Notes under the pieces: generated by a model
Database searches by the model: none
The model's input: the letters and a program-made list of their open reading frames with translations, nothing else
What the model was told of the DNA's origin: nothing
Shown: positions 52,091 to 61,239 of the stretch, in pieces
Layout of the letters: each line of letters begins with the position of its first letter
How positions within the stretch are numbered: the stretch's first letter is position 1
Made by a program: the position numbers and the translations under genes
Source of the DNA: Celerinatantimonas sp046054165
Lineage (GTDB): Bacteria > Pseudomonadota > Gammaproteobacteria > Enterobacterales > Celerinatantimonadaceae
Length of the DNA stretch: 64,000 bases
Reading direction: 5' to 3'
Assembly: GCF_046054165.1 (NCBI RefSeq)
Contig: NZ_JBFNXK010000016.1
Location: 1 to 64,000, forward strand

Positions 52091-53187
52091 GACAACTTCC
52101 TTAATTTTTGACTAAATATTTGCATCGGGTTTTGAATCATCAGTGTTTCGAGCTGTTTGCCCGTGACTCCGAGGCGTTTTAAACGGGGGACAAAATGCTT
52201 CAGGATATAGCCGTATCCATGGCCGCCATATTCAGTGAGCATGGTTTTTAGAAAGGTATCCTGAGAGAGTAAAATAGAGTGAATGTAACCATCATTAATC
52301 AGCTCTAAAATGGCTTGAGCATTTTCACTATCAGATGGGGATTGCGCATGCTCATCGGCGTAGTAGTAGCTCATGCCGATCATGTCGTACTCAATAAATG
52401 CGCCTCGATCAGCCAGCTCTCGCTGATAAATCGGATCAGAAAAGCTTGGATTCATGTGGCACAAGACAACATGGTGTAAGTCGGCGCCTTCTGCTTCTAG
52501 AATATCCAAGACTTGATGGCCTAAGCGCTCCCACCCGGGTAAGTGAACTTCAACTGGAACTTTAGTGATGGCACTCGCTCGCCCTGCGGCGCGCAGGGAT
52601 TTTTGTTCTTGAGGCGTAAATTTTGCGGATACACCAATCTCGCCGATTAAACCTGCGATAATTTCTGGTTTTTCTTGTGCGCCACCTAAGTCATAAACGA
52701 GCTTGTCACAGAGCTGGTCGATTGAAATATCTTTAACCCAGTTTGGGTGTGATGGTTCCAGATATAAGCCTGTACCCATCACAATATTTAAACCAGTCAT
52801 GCGAGAGATCCTCGCCAGCGCTTGGGGATCGCGGCCGATGCCGATATTGGTTGGATCAACAACGGTTTCGCCGCCAAGAGCTTTGTATTTCATGAGCTCG
52901 CGAATGGCTAAATCGACATCAAATAACTGGCAGTTATCTTTGCTGATTAATGGATTTTGAGAGAGCTCTCCCAGCTTATCCATCGTGACCGGTTCTTCGG
53001 CCAAATAGCGTTGCCCACAACAGCTGGGTGGAACCCACTTGCCAGATGCATCGAGAAGAATATGTTCGTGAGCAAGCGTCACGCCCATTTGTGTCACCGG
53101 GATTGGCCCGGTAACCGTCATAACCATCTCTGAATCAACCCCAACGGGCAGTGGTTCAGGATGACAAAATATAGATCCCTTGTTCAT
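52087..53187 (-). CDS. Phosphotriesterase-family metal hydrolase
   Basis: A 366-aa TIM-barrel amidohydrolase of the PTE/PHP group. The HxH motif is in TLAHEHILLD, the bridging acid is Glu in GEIGVSAKF (as in PHP proteins, where true phosphotriesterases have carboxylated Lys), then HLPGWERLG, CHMNPSF and the last metal Asp in SQDTF. Related enzymes with sugar operons hydrolyse lactones or phospho-sugar lactones. The start MNKGSIFCHPEP lies 3 bp after the permease stop. A role as lactonase in the same catabolic route is inferred. Confidence 0.82.
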   Translation of the reverse strand: MNKGSIFCHPEPLPVGVDSEMVMTVTGPIPVTQMGVTLAHEHILLDASGKWVPPSCCGQRYLAEEPVTMDKLGELSQNPLISKDNCQLFDVDLAIRELMKYKALGGETVVDPTNIGIGRDPQALARISRMTGLNIVMGTGLYLEPSHPNWVKDISIDQLCDKLVYDLGGAQEKPEIIAGLIGEIGVSAKFTPQEQKSLRAAGRASAITKVPVEVHLPGWERLGHQVLDILEAEGADLHHVVLCHMNPSFSDPIYQRELADRGAFIEYDMIGMSYYYADEHAQSPSDSENAQAILELINDGYIHSILLSQDTFLKTMLTEYGGHGYGYILKHFVPRLKRLGVTGKQLETLMIQNPMQIFSQKLRKLS

Positions 53188-53189
53188 AA

Positions 53190-54209
53190 TTATTTCCCTG
53201 TACCTGCGTGACCAGGACTAAGAATGCGGGTGTTGAGCCAGATAGCCAGAAGAATGATGAGGCCTGTCGCAATCTGAGTAAAAAATGGTGAAATATGCGC
53301 GAGAATTAAGCCGTTTTGCATCGCGGCGATGGATAACACCCCGAGCAGTGTTCCAACAATGGTTCCAAAGCCACCAAATAAACTGGTGCTGCCTAATACA
53401 ACCGCAGCGATCACTTGGAGCTCGAATCCTTCACCTTGGTTTGATGAGCCGCTGCCCAGTCGCGCAGTGGTAATCATTCCGGCTAAAGCGGCTGCCATCC
53501 CGGTTAGCACATATGCTTGCATCGTCACTCGCTGGGTTGCAATGCCGCTGCGCCGGGCTCCTTCGCTATTGGTCCCAATCGCTGTAACGTAACGGCCAAA
53601 CCGCATATTGTTGAGCATGAGATAACCGGCGATGAGCGCGACAACGGCGATAATGGCAGGTACCGGAATCCCCAAAACCCAGCCTCGGCCAAGCAGGCTA
53701 AATGGGTCGTGCCGAGGAATAGGAATCGAGTATCCTTGGGTAATCAAAAGAGCCGTGCCGCGAATAATTGCCAATGTCGCCAAGGTTACGATAAACGCAG
53801 GGATCCCTTCATAGGCGATAAAAAAACCATTGATTGAACCGATAAGTGCACCTGCTATCAGGCCCGCAACAAGAACGGCATACCATGGCCAGTGCCAATC
53901 GTGCAGCGCAATGGCTGAAAGAGCGCCCACTAAAGCGAGGGTTGAACCAACTGACAAGTCAATCCCGCCCGTTGTGATAACAAAGGTCATGCCTATCGCC
54001 ACGATTAAAATGGGAGCGCTTTGGCGAATAATATTTAGCCAGTTTGCTTGCGTTAGAAAAAAATCAGAAGTAAAAGAAAAAACGGCGCAGCATGCAATTA
54101 AAAAGATAGCAATACTGGTTACCCCGGGATTTTGGGTGAATAACTGACGAGTTCGCGATAACTTAATTTGGCGATTTTGTGGTAATGGTTTAGATGCGGA
54201 CAGGGTCAT
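53190..54209 (-). CDS. Sugar-type ABC transporter permease (RbsC family)
   Basis: A 339-aa inner-membrane permease with about eight to ten hydrophobic segments and the RbsC core: IVAIGMTFVITTGGIDLSVG, INGFFIAYEGIPAFIVTLAT, GTNSEGARRSGI. The start at 54209 was chosen because AGGAGG lies 6 nt upstream; a longer frame overlaps the ATPase gene. It overlaps the ATPase stop by 20 nt. It should form a dimer with the ATPase below for uptake of a monosaccharide-like compound. Confidence 0.92.
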   Translation of the reverse strand: MTLSASKPLPQNRQIKLSRTRQLFTQNPGVTSIAIFLIACCAVFSFTSDFFLTQANWLNIIRQSAPILIVAIGMTFVITTGGIDLSVGSTLALVGALSAIALHDWHWPWYAVLVAGLIAGALIGSINGFFIAYEGIPAFIVTLATLAIIRGTALLITQGYSIPIPRHDPFSLLGRGWVLGIPVPAIIAVVALIAGYLMLNNMRFGRYVTAIGTNSEGARRSGIATQRVTMQAYVLTGMAAALAGMITTARLGSGSSNQGEGFELQVIAAVVLGSTSLFGGFGTIVGTLLGVLSIAAMQNGLILAHISPFFTQIATGLIILLAIWLNTRILSPGHAGTGK

Positions 54210-55002
54210 GATTATCCTCCTGATGGGGCCTTGCAGAAGCGGCGGTAAATTTCTCACCGACAATCAAATTGACGACCTCGGCCAAGTCAGTCTCTTTTAT
54301 GGCGCGTTCGGCAACATTAGTGCCTTCATACATCACCATGATCCGGTCACAGACTAAGAACAAATCTTGTAGTCGGTGGGTAATCAAAATAACACTCACG
54401 CCCATGGCGCTGACGCGTCGAATTAGCTCTAACACGGCTTCGACTTCAGCAACGGCTAGCGCTGCGGTTGGTTCATCCATAATCAGCACTTTGGGGTTAA
54501 ATCCAACCGCGCGTGCAATCGCGATAGCTTGGCGTTGCCCTCCAGACAACCCGCCAACCATCAACGAAGTATCCGGAATCGAAATGCCTAAACCTTTGAG
54601 CATTTCTTTGGCATTTTCATGCATCGCTTTTTTATCTAACAGTTGAATCCCTGCAATTGATTTAAGTGGTTCCCTGCCCATGAATAGATTGCCAGCAACA
54701 TCAACGGTGTCACACAACGAGAGGTCTTGATAAACCATTTCTATATGACAGCGGCGCGCATCTGATGGCGATTTAAAGCTGACCTTTTCTCCATCAATAA
54801 AAATCTCGCCACTGGTTGGTATGACAGCCCCTGACAACGTTTTGGTCAGCGTTGATTTGCCAGCGCCGTTGTCGCCCACGATTCCCAACACCTCCCCAGG
54901 GGCTATTTGCATATTGACCCCCTGTAGAGAACGAATAGAACCGTAAGTTTTGGTGATATCCACCATTTTCACTCGCGGTTCTACACTGTTATTTTGCTCC
55001 AC
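54190..55002 (-). CDS. Single-domain ABC transporter ATPase (RbsA/FrcA type)
   Basis: A 270-aa ATPase with Walker A GDNGAGKST, signature LSGGQRQ, Walker B VLIMDEP and the H-loop ILITHRL. Most RbsA proteins carry two ATPase domains (about 500 aa); this one has a single intact domain, like rhizobial FrcA-type subunits, and would work as a homodimer. It is the first gene of the leftward operon, about 30-230 bp downstream of two LacI-type operators. Confidence 0.92.
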   Translation of the reverse strand: MEQNNSVEPRVKMVDITKTYGSIRSLQGVNMQIAPGEVLGIVGDNGAGKSTLTKTLSGAVIPTSGEIFIDGEKVSFKSPSDARRCHIEMVYQDLSLCDTVDVAGNLFMGREPLKSIAGIQLLDKKAMHENAKEMLKGLGISIPDTSLMVGGLSGGQRQAIAIARAVGFNPKVLIMDEPTAALAVAEVEAVLELIRRVSAMGVSVILITHRLQDLFLVCDRIMVMYEGTNVAERAIKETDLAEVVNLIVGEKFTAASARPHQEDNHDPVRI

Positions 55003-55088
55003 AGTTTCACCTCCCTATGCGATACCAATAAATTTAATGGCCACTTAAAGCCGACTAAAAGTGTTATAAAATGGCAGCTTACAAAAAA

Positions 55089-55248
55089 GTAAACCGGTTT
55101 ACCCAATTACTATAACTAATTTAAATAACTCAATAAAAAGGTGAATTTAATTGCCTTTTGAAAATTTAAATAGCAATGGTTATGCCAGAATGAAAGAGGT
55201 AATGGTAGAGCTATATAAAATCATACAATTAAGTAAACCGGTTTACTT
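55089..55248. promoter_or_regulatory. Two perfect LacI-family operators
   Basis: GTAAACCGGTTTAC occurs exactly at 55089-55102 and 55233-55246; the second extends to an 18-bp palindrome AAGTAAACCGGTTTACTT (55231-55248). Centres are 144 bp apart, suitable for looping. They lie between the regulator's stop and the ATPase start, so they should control the leftward transport-catabolism operon. Confidence 0.85.
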
Positions 55249-55310
55249 AATGGCGCAACATAAATTTATAATATTGTTCTAAGATAGTGCGTTTGCACAT
55301 AAATGAGTGT

Positions 55311-56336
55311 TTATTTTGAATCATCTAAAGGCGTAATTGAATCGCGTTCAATCCATTCAACCGGGAGAATAATTTGTTGAAAATTTTGCTCAGGAGCATT
55401 CATTTGTGCAAATAAAATATCAACAGCCGTTTTGCCCATTAACTCAAAAGGCTGTCGTACGGTCGATATTCTTGGGGTAAGTAGATCGGCGAACGAGGCA
55501 TCGTCATAACCTGCTAATGAGAGCGACTCAGGAGCATTTAACTTTAAATATTTTAACCCATCAAGCACCCCAAACGCGATGTAGTCACTGGCGGCAAATA
55601 CAGCCGTTGGGCGCTGAGGTTGAGCCATAAATTCTAAAGTCGCTTGCATGCCAAAGCTACGTTCGTAGTCCCCGTAAAAGGTCCAAAATTCGTGATACGG
55701 TAACTGAGCTTCGGTTAATGCATGACGATAACCTTCAAACCGCTCTTTAACACTTTTAAGATATTTGGGGCCGCCAATGTAGGCGATATGGCGATGCCCT
55801 GCGGCAATTAGGTTTTTGGTGGCTAGGTAGCCACCTTGAAAGTTATCTGAAAAAACTTTAGAAAGTTCAGTATCTTGAATGTTTTCATCAATGAGTACGA
55901 TATCTCTACGTTGATGAACCAACGCTTTAAGTTGGGAATTTATATCCGCCTTGTTGGTAATAAATAGCAACCCGTCAACTTGTCGGCTATCCAGCCATTG
56001 AATAAATTGACACTCTTTCGCAGCATCATTACGGCTAATACATAAGACTAAGCTGTAGCCATGACGAGCTGTGGCCGCTTCGACGGCATCGGCCAACTGA
56101 GCAAAAAACGGGTTAGTGATATCAGGAATCACCAAGCCAATCGTTTCGCTGCCACCTTTACTTAATCGCCGAGCTAGAGTATTCCGCTGATAATGCGTCT
56201 CTTTAATCGCTTTTTCAATGCGTCGAGCCGTTCCCTCAGGCAATGATAAACTGTGGTTTAAATAGCGAGACACGGTGGCCTTGGAAACGCCCGCTAGCTT
56301 TGCGACATCTGATAAAACCACTCGTTTTGCATTCAT
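55311..56336 (-). CDS. LacI-family repressor of the uptake operon
   Basis: A 341-aa LacI/GalR regulator. The DNA-binding domain VLSDVAKLAGVSKATVSRYL is followed by the hinge TLARRLSKGGSETIGLVIPD and a periplasmic-binding-protein-like core with GYDDASFADLLTPRISTV near the end. The start at MNAKRVVLSDV (56336) was chosen by family alignment; upstream in-frame codons are AT-rich leader. Its site is very likely the GTAAACCGGTTTAC palindrome found twice just downstream. It sits between the operon and the divergent binding-protein gene. Confidence 0.9.
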   Translation of the reverse strand: MNAKRVVLSDVAKLAGVSKATVSRYLNHSLSLPEGTARRIEKAIKETHYQRNTLARRLSKGGSETIGLVIPDITNPFFAQLADAVEAATARHGYSLVLCISRNDAAKECQFIQWLDSRQVDGLLFITNKADINSQLKALVHQRRDIVLIDENIQDTELSKVFSDNFQGGYLATKNLIAAGHRHIAYIGGPKYLKSVKERFEGYRHALTEAQLPYHEFWTFYGDYERSFGMQATLEFMAQPQRPTAVFAASDYIAFGVLDGLKYLKLNAPESLSLAGYDDASFADLLTPRISTVRQPFELMGKTAVDILFAQMNAPEQNFQQIILPVEWIERDSITPLDDSK

Positions 56337-56526
56337 ATAGGAGAACTCTTTTGACAACTTGGATAGATGGTTAAAACGAACATTTATATTTAAAATATTA
56401 ATTAAGCTTGACAGCAATAGAATTTTAATAAAAACTACGATTGTTTACCTTTTGTACACTATTACTAATTGCGCTGATTTACGCAAAGCTATATCAAATC
56501 ATTATAGCTCAACTCAATAATCTAAT

Positions 56527-56552
56527 ATATTGTAGGAATTATCTTACAATAT
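56527..56552. promoter_or_regulatory. Dyad upstream of the binding-protein gene
   Basis: ATATTGTA (56527-56534) and TACAATAT (56545-56552) pair around a 10-bp spacer, 80 bp before the binding-protein start. It differs from the LacI palindrome, so a second regulator may act on this promoter. Confidence 0.35.
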
Positions 56553-56631
56553 TTTTGAATTAATTGTCCTTTTATTCTTTCACGAGTACCGAGTGTTTAT
56601 CGGCCTCAATTGTAAAATAAAAGGAGTTATT

Positions 56632-57579
56632 ATGTTATTTCCTCGAACTGGTTTTGCAAAGCTAGCCGCCGTTTTATTACTGGGGGCTAATATTTCTGCG
56701 ATTAATGTCGCTCATGCAGAAGATACCTACGCAATGGTTCAGATTAATCAACAAGCTCTATTTTTTAATCTGATGAACAAAGGGGCCGCGAGTGCTGCCA
56801 AAGAGACAGGACACAAATTGGTCATTTACAATGCCAACAACAAACCTGTTCAACAAAATAATGCCATTGAAAATTACATCGAGCAGGGCGTAAAAGGCAT
56901 CCTGATCGATGCCATTGATGTAAATGGTGTGATGCCCGCCATTGAAGAAGCTCATAAAGCCCATATCCCGGTTGTTGCGATTGACGGAACCTTGCCTAAA
57001 GGCCCACAAATTACCCAAATTGGTGTGAATAATTATAAAGGTGGCACCATTATTGGCGACGCCTTTGTGGATTATGTGACGTCTCATATGGGTGGCAAAT
57101 CTAAATTGGGTATCGTTGGGGCATTAAACTCAGCCGTACAGATTAAACGTCAAAAAGGTTTTGAAGATACGATTAAAGCTCAGCCTGGCATTAAAGTTGT
57201 TGGCGTAGTGGATGGCGCGAACGTTCAAGACAAAGCGATGACCGCCGCAGAAAACCTGTTAATGGCGAATCCTGATTTAACAACAATCTACGCAACGGGT
57301 GAACCAGCCTTATTAGGTGCGATTGCAGCAGTAGAAAGCCAAGGCCGAGAAAAACAGGTCAAAGTCTTTGGTTGGGATCTTTCGGCAGAGGCCGTTTCAG
57401 GAATTGACGCCGGTTATGTGATTGGTGTGCTTCAGCAAGATCCTGAACAGATGGGCCGAGAAGGGGTGAAAACACTCAATGCCTATTTGGCAGGGAAAAA
57501 AGTGCCAGCACATATCAATGTTCCTCCCACAGTCGTCACCCAAGCTAATGTTGACTCATTCCGGTCACTGTTTAATTAA
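56632..57579 (+). CDS. Periplasmic sugar-type binding protein (RbsB family)
   Basis: A 315-aa exported binding protein. The signal peptide MLFPRTGFAKLAAVLLLGAN... ends at about AHAED. The mature protein has the peripla_BP_4 core with VKGILIDAIDVNGVMPAIEE, IPVVAIDGTLP and VKVFGWDLSAEAVSGIDAG. AAAGGAG precedes the start at 56632. It is divergent from the LacI gene and transcribed away from its ATPase and permease, an unusual split. A strong terminator follows. Confidence 0.9.
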   Translation: MLFPRTGFAKLAAVLLLGANISAINVAHAEDTYAMVQINQQALFFNLMNKGAASAAKETGHKLVIYNANNKPVQQNNAIENYIEQGVKGILIDAIDVNGVMPAIEEAHKAHIPVVAIDGTLPKGPQITQIGVNNYKGGTIIGDAFVDYVTSHMGGKSKLGIVGALNSAVQIKRQKGFEDTIKAQPGIKVVGVVDGANVQDKAMTAAENLLMANPDLTTIYATGEPALLGAIAAVESQGREKQVKVFGWDLSAEAVSGIDAGYVIGVLQQDPEQMGREGVKTLNAYLAGKKVPAHINVPPTVVTQANVDSFRSLFN

Positions 57580-57606
57580 TCTGCGTAATAAACCTAATGT
57601 TTTTAA

Positions 57607-57631
57607 CAACCGCCTGGATGGGCGGTTGTTT
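57607..57631 (+). terminator. Terminator of the binding-protein gene
   Basis: CAACCGCC (57607-57614) pairs with GGCGGTTG (57621-57628) around a 6-nt loop, followed by TTT, 28 nt past the stop. Confidence 0.8.
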
Positions 57632-57719
57632 GATGGCTGATTCGGTGGCTATTTATATTGTAAATTTAAGACAGGGTATTGATGGACTAAACCATGATAT
57701 TCAGCAATGAACATCGTTT

Positions 57720-57908
57720 GTGGAGAATTACTACCCGGCACAACGTTTGCTTTGTCTATATCAAGCTCAGATAGCTGCAAAAACAATCACAAAAGATCAC
57801 TTTAGAGATGTAAATATACGCGCAGGGTTGTTTGAAATTGCCTGTAAATGGGATTCGCAAAACATCTTGCATGATTTGTTTACTGAATTAAGAAAACATG
57901 CGCTTTAA
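57720..57908 (+). CDS. Possible small protein of unknown function
   Basis: A 62-aa frame with a GTG start at 57720 (YYPAQRLLCLYQAQIAAKTI then FRDVNIRAGLFEIACKWDSQ and ILHDLFTELRKHAL). It looks helical and has normal codon use, but I recognise no family and see no clear ribosome site. It could be the end of a longer decayed gene. Confidence 0.35.
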   Translation: MENYYPAQRLLCLYQAQIAAKTITKDHFRDVNIRAGLFEIACKWDSQNILHDLFTELRKHAL

Positions 57909-57999
57909 GGGCGTATTTGACCAAGGGCTCGCTCGTTTAGGGCCTTTTCGTTTTGACGGCTGTACTTTTGTGTTTCTTATCACTTCCTGGCGAAGCTTT

Positions 58000-58028
58000 T
58001 TCTTAACGTACGCATTTTCATATATAAT
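58000..58028 (+). promoter_or_regulatory. Candidate promoter of the hsd operon
   Basis: A perfect -10 box TATAAT at 58023-58028 with a weak -35 TTCTTA at 58000-58005 (17-bp spacing) lies 57 bp before hsdM. Inverted CGTAC elements flank it (58007 and 58043 areas), possibly an operator. Confidence 0.4.
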
Positions 58029-58084
58029 CGACCGCAATATCGTACGGTAAAGCGTGCGCCTCATTGAAAAAAGAATTCAAATAC

Positions 58085-59701
58085 ATGGCAAAAGTACCTA
58101 CAAAGAAAAAAAACACCAAAGGTTTTGAAGAAACCCTATGGGATACCGCCAACCAACTGCGCGGGAGCGTCGAATCCTCCGAATATAAACATGTTGTTCT
58201 GAGTTTAGTTTTTCTTAAATTTATCAGCGATAAATTTGAAACCAAGCGCGAGCAATTATTGAATACCACTGGGATGGAAGCCTTTGTCGATATGCCGGAG
58301 TTTTACCAGCAAGACAACATCTTCTTCCTGCCGGAAGTGGCGCGTTGGTCGTATGTGAAAGTGCGTGCCAAACAAGACGACATCGCCGTGGTGATTGATA
58401 CCGCACTGGCGACCATCGAAAAGAGCAACGCGAGCCTGAAAGGTGCGCTGCCGGATAACTACTTCTCGCGTATGAACCTTGAAGTTAAACGCCTTGCCTC
58501 CTTGATTGATACCGTGGAAAACATCAACACACTGGCAGATGAGTGCGGCGAACACTTGAGTTCCGAAGATTTGATTGGTCGCGTATACGAATACTTCCTG
58601 GGTCGCTTTGCGGCGAACGAAGGCAAAGGCGGCGGCGAATTCTATACGCCAAAATCTGTGGTGACTTTGCTGGCAGACATGCTCGAACCGTATCAAGGCA
58701 AAGTGTACGACCCATGCTGTGGTTCTGGCGGTATGTTTGTGCAGAGTTTGAAATTTGTGCAAAGCCACCAAGGCAAAAGTAAAGACATCGCAATTTACGG
58801 CCAAGAGCTCACCAGCACCACTTACAAGCTGGCGAAAATGAACTTAGCCATTCGCGGCTTAACCGGCAACTTAGGCGAACGCCCGGCGGATACCTTCCAC
58901 GATGATCAGCACCAAGATTTAAAAGCCGATTACATCATGGCAAACCCGCCGTTTAACCTGAAAAACTGGCGTAACGATGCCGAGCTCACCGATGATGCGC
59001 GCTTTGCGGGCTTTACCACGCCACCGACTGGCAACGCCAACTACGCGTGGATTTTGCACATGCTGTCGAAGCTCGGCGAAGCGGGCACCGCCGGTTTTGT
59101 ATTGGCGAACGGTTCTATGAGTTCCAACACCAGTGGCGAAGGCGACATCCGCGCCAAGCTGGTTAATGACGATCGCATTGAATGTATGATTGCGCTGCCG
59201 GGGCAACTGTTCTTTACCACGCAAATTCCTGTGTGTTTGTGGTTTATGTCGAAGAGCAAAGCCGCCAACCCGAAATTTGGTTATCGCGACCGTACGGGCG
59301 AAACCCTGTTTATCGATGCCCGTGACATGGGCACTATGGTTAGCCGCGTCAATAAAGAGCTGACGGCGGAAGACATCGCGAAAATCGCCGATACCTTCCA
59401 CGCATGGCGCAGTGATGACGCGGAAAGACAACGTCGCCTAGAAGCGAAAGCCATCAGCATCGCGCAATATGAAGACCAAGCAGGTTTCTGCAAAGTGGCA
59501 ACCATTGCCGAGATTGCGGCGAACGATTTTGTCCTCACACCGGGGCGTTATGTGGGCGCAGCGGATTTAGAAGACGATGGCATTCCGTTTGAAACCAAAA
59601 TGACCGAGCTAACCCAAACTTTATATCGCCAATTGGATGAAGCCGAAGCGCTGGATAAAGCGATTCGTGCCAATATGGAGGCATTGGGTTATGGGGAATG
59701 A
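58085..59701 (+). CDS. hsdM: Type I restriction-modification adenine methyltransferase HsdM
   Basis: A 538-aa N6-adenine methylase subunit. The N-terminal HsdM helical domain contains FEETLWDTANQLRGSVESSE and YKHVVLSLVFLKFISDKF; the SAM site is DPCCGSGGMFVQS and the catalytic motif IV NPPF starts at N287. ATG 58085 (MAKVPTKKKN) is used in preference to an in-frame TTG. Its base composition is higher in GC than the flanking DNA. It overlaps hsdS by 11 nt. Confidence 0.95.
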   Translation: MAKVPTKKKNTKGFEETLWDTANQLRGSVESSEYKHVVLSLVFLKFISDKFETKREQLLNTTGMEAFVDMPEFYQQDNIFFLPEVARWSYVKVRAKQDDIAVVIDTALATIEKSNASLKGALPDNYFSRMNLEVKRLASLIDTVENINTLADECGEHLSSEDLIGRVYEYFLGRFAANEGKGGGEFYTPKSVVTLLADMLEPYQGKVYDPCCGSGGMFVQSLKFVQSHQGKSKDIAIYGQELTSTTYKLAKMNLAIRGLTGNLGERPADTFHDDQHQDLKADYIMANPPFNLKNWRNDAELTDDARFAGFTTPPTGNANYAWILHMLSKLGEAGTAGFVLANGSMSSNTSGEGDIRAKLVNDDRIECMIALPGQLFFTTQIPVCLWFMSKSKAANPKFGYRDRTGETLFIDARDMGTMVSRVNKELTAEDIAKIADTFHAWRSDDAERQRRLEAKAISIAQYEDQAGFCKVATIAEIAANDFVLTPGRYVGAADLEDDGIPFETKMTELTQTLYRQLDEAEALDKAIRANMEALGYGE

Positions 59702-61157
59702 AAAAAAAGTAATTGGTGATGTTGTAGAATTGGTTAGGGGCAATACATATAAGAGTGCGTTACTTGACCATCCAGGACCGTTTTTGTTGGGATTAGCATC
59801 TATTGAGCGTAATGGAGGATTTAGAAGCGATAAGTTACGAACTTACGGTGGTCCTTCTGCCGACAAACACTTGGTGTATCCAGGAGATATGTATGTTTCA
59901 TTGAAGGATATTACTCAGCAAGCTTTTTTACTTGGTTCAATTGCCCGTGTCCCTGATGATATTGATGTGGGAAGAATGACACAGGATACAGTAAAACTTG
60001 TATTCAAAGATTCCGATTATCCTAAAGATTTATTTTATTGGAGCCTGAGAACCCCTCAATATAAGGATTATTGTAAAGGTAGAGCTCTTGGAACAACTAA
60101 CTTATCTCTTAGTCGTGATGATTTTCTAGCGTTTGAGTTACCAGAAGATAATGAAACACGGAGAGAGATAGTTAGCTTTCTAGAAAATAATGAAAAAAAA
60201 ATCACCCTGAACCGCCAAATCAACCAAACCCTAGAACAAATGGCGCAGACGCTATTTAAATCGTGGTTTGTGGATTTTGACCCGGTGATTGATAACGCAC
60301 TGGATGCGGGCTTTTTTGATCAAGGAAAGGCCATTCCCGATGAACTGCAAGCGCGCGCCGAGCAGCGTCAAGCACTACGCCATACAGTAAATGAGGCAAA
60401 TAAGGCAAACCAAACGCATAGCACTCGCACCAACCCAGCGGCTGGCGATGCGTTAGCGTCACCTTATCAACCGCTACCGGATGACATCCGCCAACTGTTC
60501 CCCAATGAATTTGAGGAAAGTGAGTTAGGTTGGGTGCCGAAGGGGTGGGCATTTAAGTCAGTCTCTGAAGCTATACAAGTAAATCCTAAGGTTAAGTTAA
60601 CTAAAGGTGATGAAGCTAAATTTGTAGATATGAAAGCGTTACCTACTTCAGGGTATTCAATTGAAGACGTATCAACGAAGGCTTTTTCTGGTGGGGCTAA
60701 ATTTGCTCTGAATGACGTATTACTCGCTCGAATTACCCCTTGTCTACAGAACGGAAAAACAGGCTTCGTAGATTTCCTAGAAAATGATGAGGTGGGTTTT
60801 GGTTCGACAGAATTTATCGTATTACGAGCAACAGATTCTATTTCTCATACATATATCGCTTGTTTAGCTCGTGATGAAAAGTTCAGGCAGCATGCTATGC
60901 AAAGTATGGTTGGATCTTCAGGCAGGCAGCGTGTTCAGAATAGTTGTTTTGATGATTATTATTTAGCAGTGCCTTCGTGTGATGTCCTTAATAAGTTTAA
61001 TGAAATGACACAGCCTTCATTTGATAAGTTCAAGATTAATACAAATGAAAATGTAGCTCTTGAGAAACTCCGCGATGCCTTGCTACCCAAACTCATCTCC
61101 GGCGAATTACGCTTGGATGACGTGGAATCCACCATCGCAGAAACAACCACCGCATAA
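59691..61157 (+). CDS. hsdS: Type I specificity subunit HsdS
   Basis: A 488-aa specificity subunit with two target recognition domains separated by helical spacers. TRD1 covers about residues 5-165 and TRD2 about 285-440. The spacers are the conserved LNRQINQTLEQMAQTLFKSW and EKLRDALLPKLISGELRLDD. TRD-coding DNA is AT-rich, while the spacers match the GC level of hsdM, a mosaic typical of TRD exchange. The central spacer is long, with a charged stretch EQRQALRHTVNEANKANQTH. It should define a bipartite target for HsdM and HsdR. Confidence 0.93.
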   Translation: MGNEKKVIGDVVELVRGNTYKSALLDHPGPFLLGLASIERNGGFRSDKLRTYGGPSADKHLVYPGDMYVSLKDITQQAFLLGSIARVPDDIDVGRMTQDTVKLVFKDSDYPKDLFYWSLRTPQYKDYCKGRALGTTNLSLSRDDFLAFELPEDNETRREIVSFLENNEKKITLNRQINQTLEQMAQTLFKSWFVDFDPVIDNALDAGFFDQGKAIPDELQARAEQRQALRHTVNEANKANQTHSTRTNPAAGDALASPYQPLPDDIRQLFPNEFEESELGWVPKGWAFKSVSEAIQVNPKVKLTKGDEAKFVDMKALPTSGYSIEDVSTKAFSGGAKFALNDVLLARITPCLQNGKTGFVDFLENDEVGFGSTEFIVLRATDSISHTYIACLARDEKFRQHAMQSMVGSSGRQRVQNSCFDDYYLAVPSCDVLNKFNEMTQPSFDKFKINTNENVALEKLRDALLPKLISGELRLDDVESTIAETTTA

Positions 61158-61163
61158 CCCATC

Positions 61164-61193
61164 GGCAGCCTGAGCCTTCTCGGCTGCCTTTTT
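61164..61193 (+). terminator. Terminator between hsdS and hsdR
   Basis: GGCAGCC (61164-61170) pairs with GGCTGCC (61182-61188), followed by five T. It lies 7 nt after hsdS and 47 nt before hsdR, so hsdR expression depends on read-through or its own promoter, which could delay restriction relative to methylation. Confidence 0.8.
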
Positions 61194-61239
61194 GTTTTGC
61201 ACTGTGCTAAACCAAGAAGAACAATAAGAACAGGACGTT

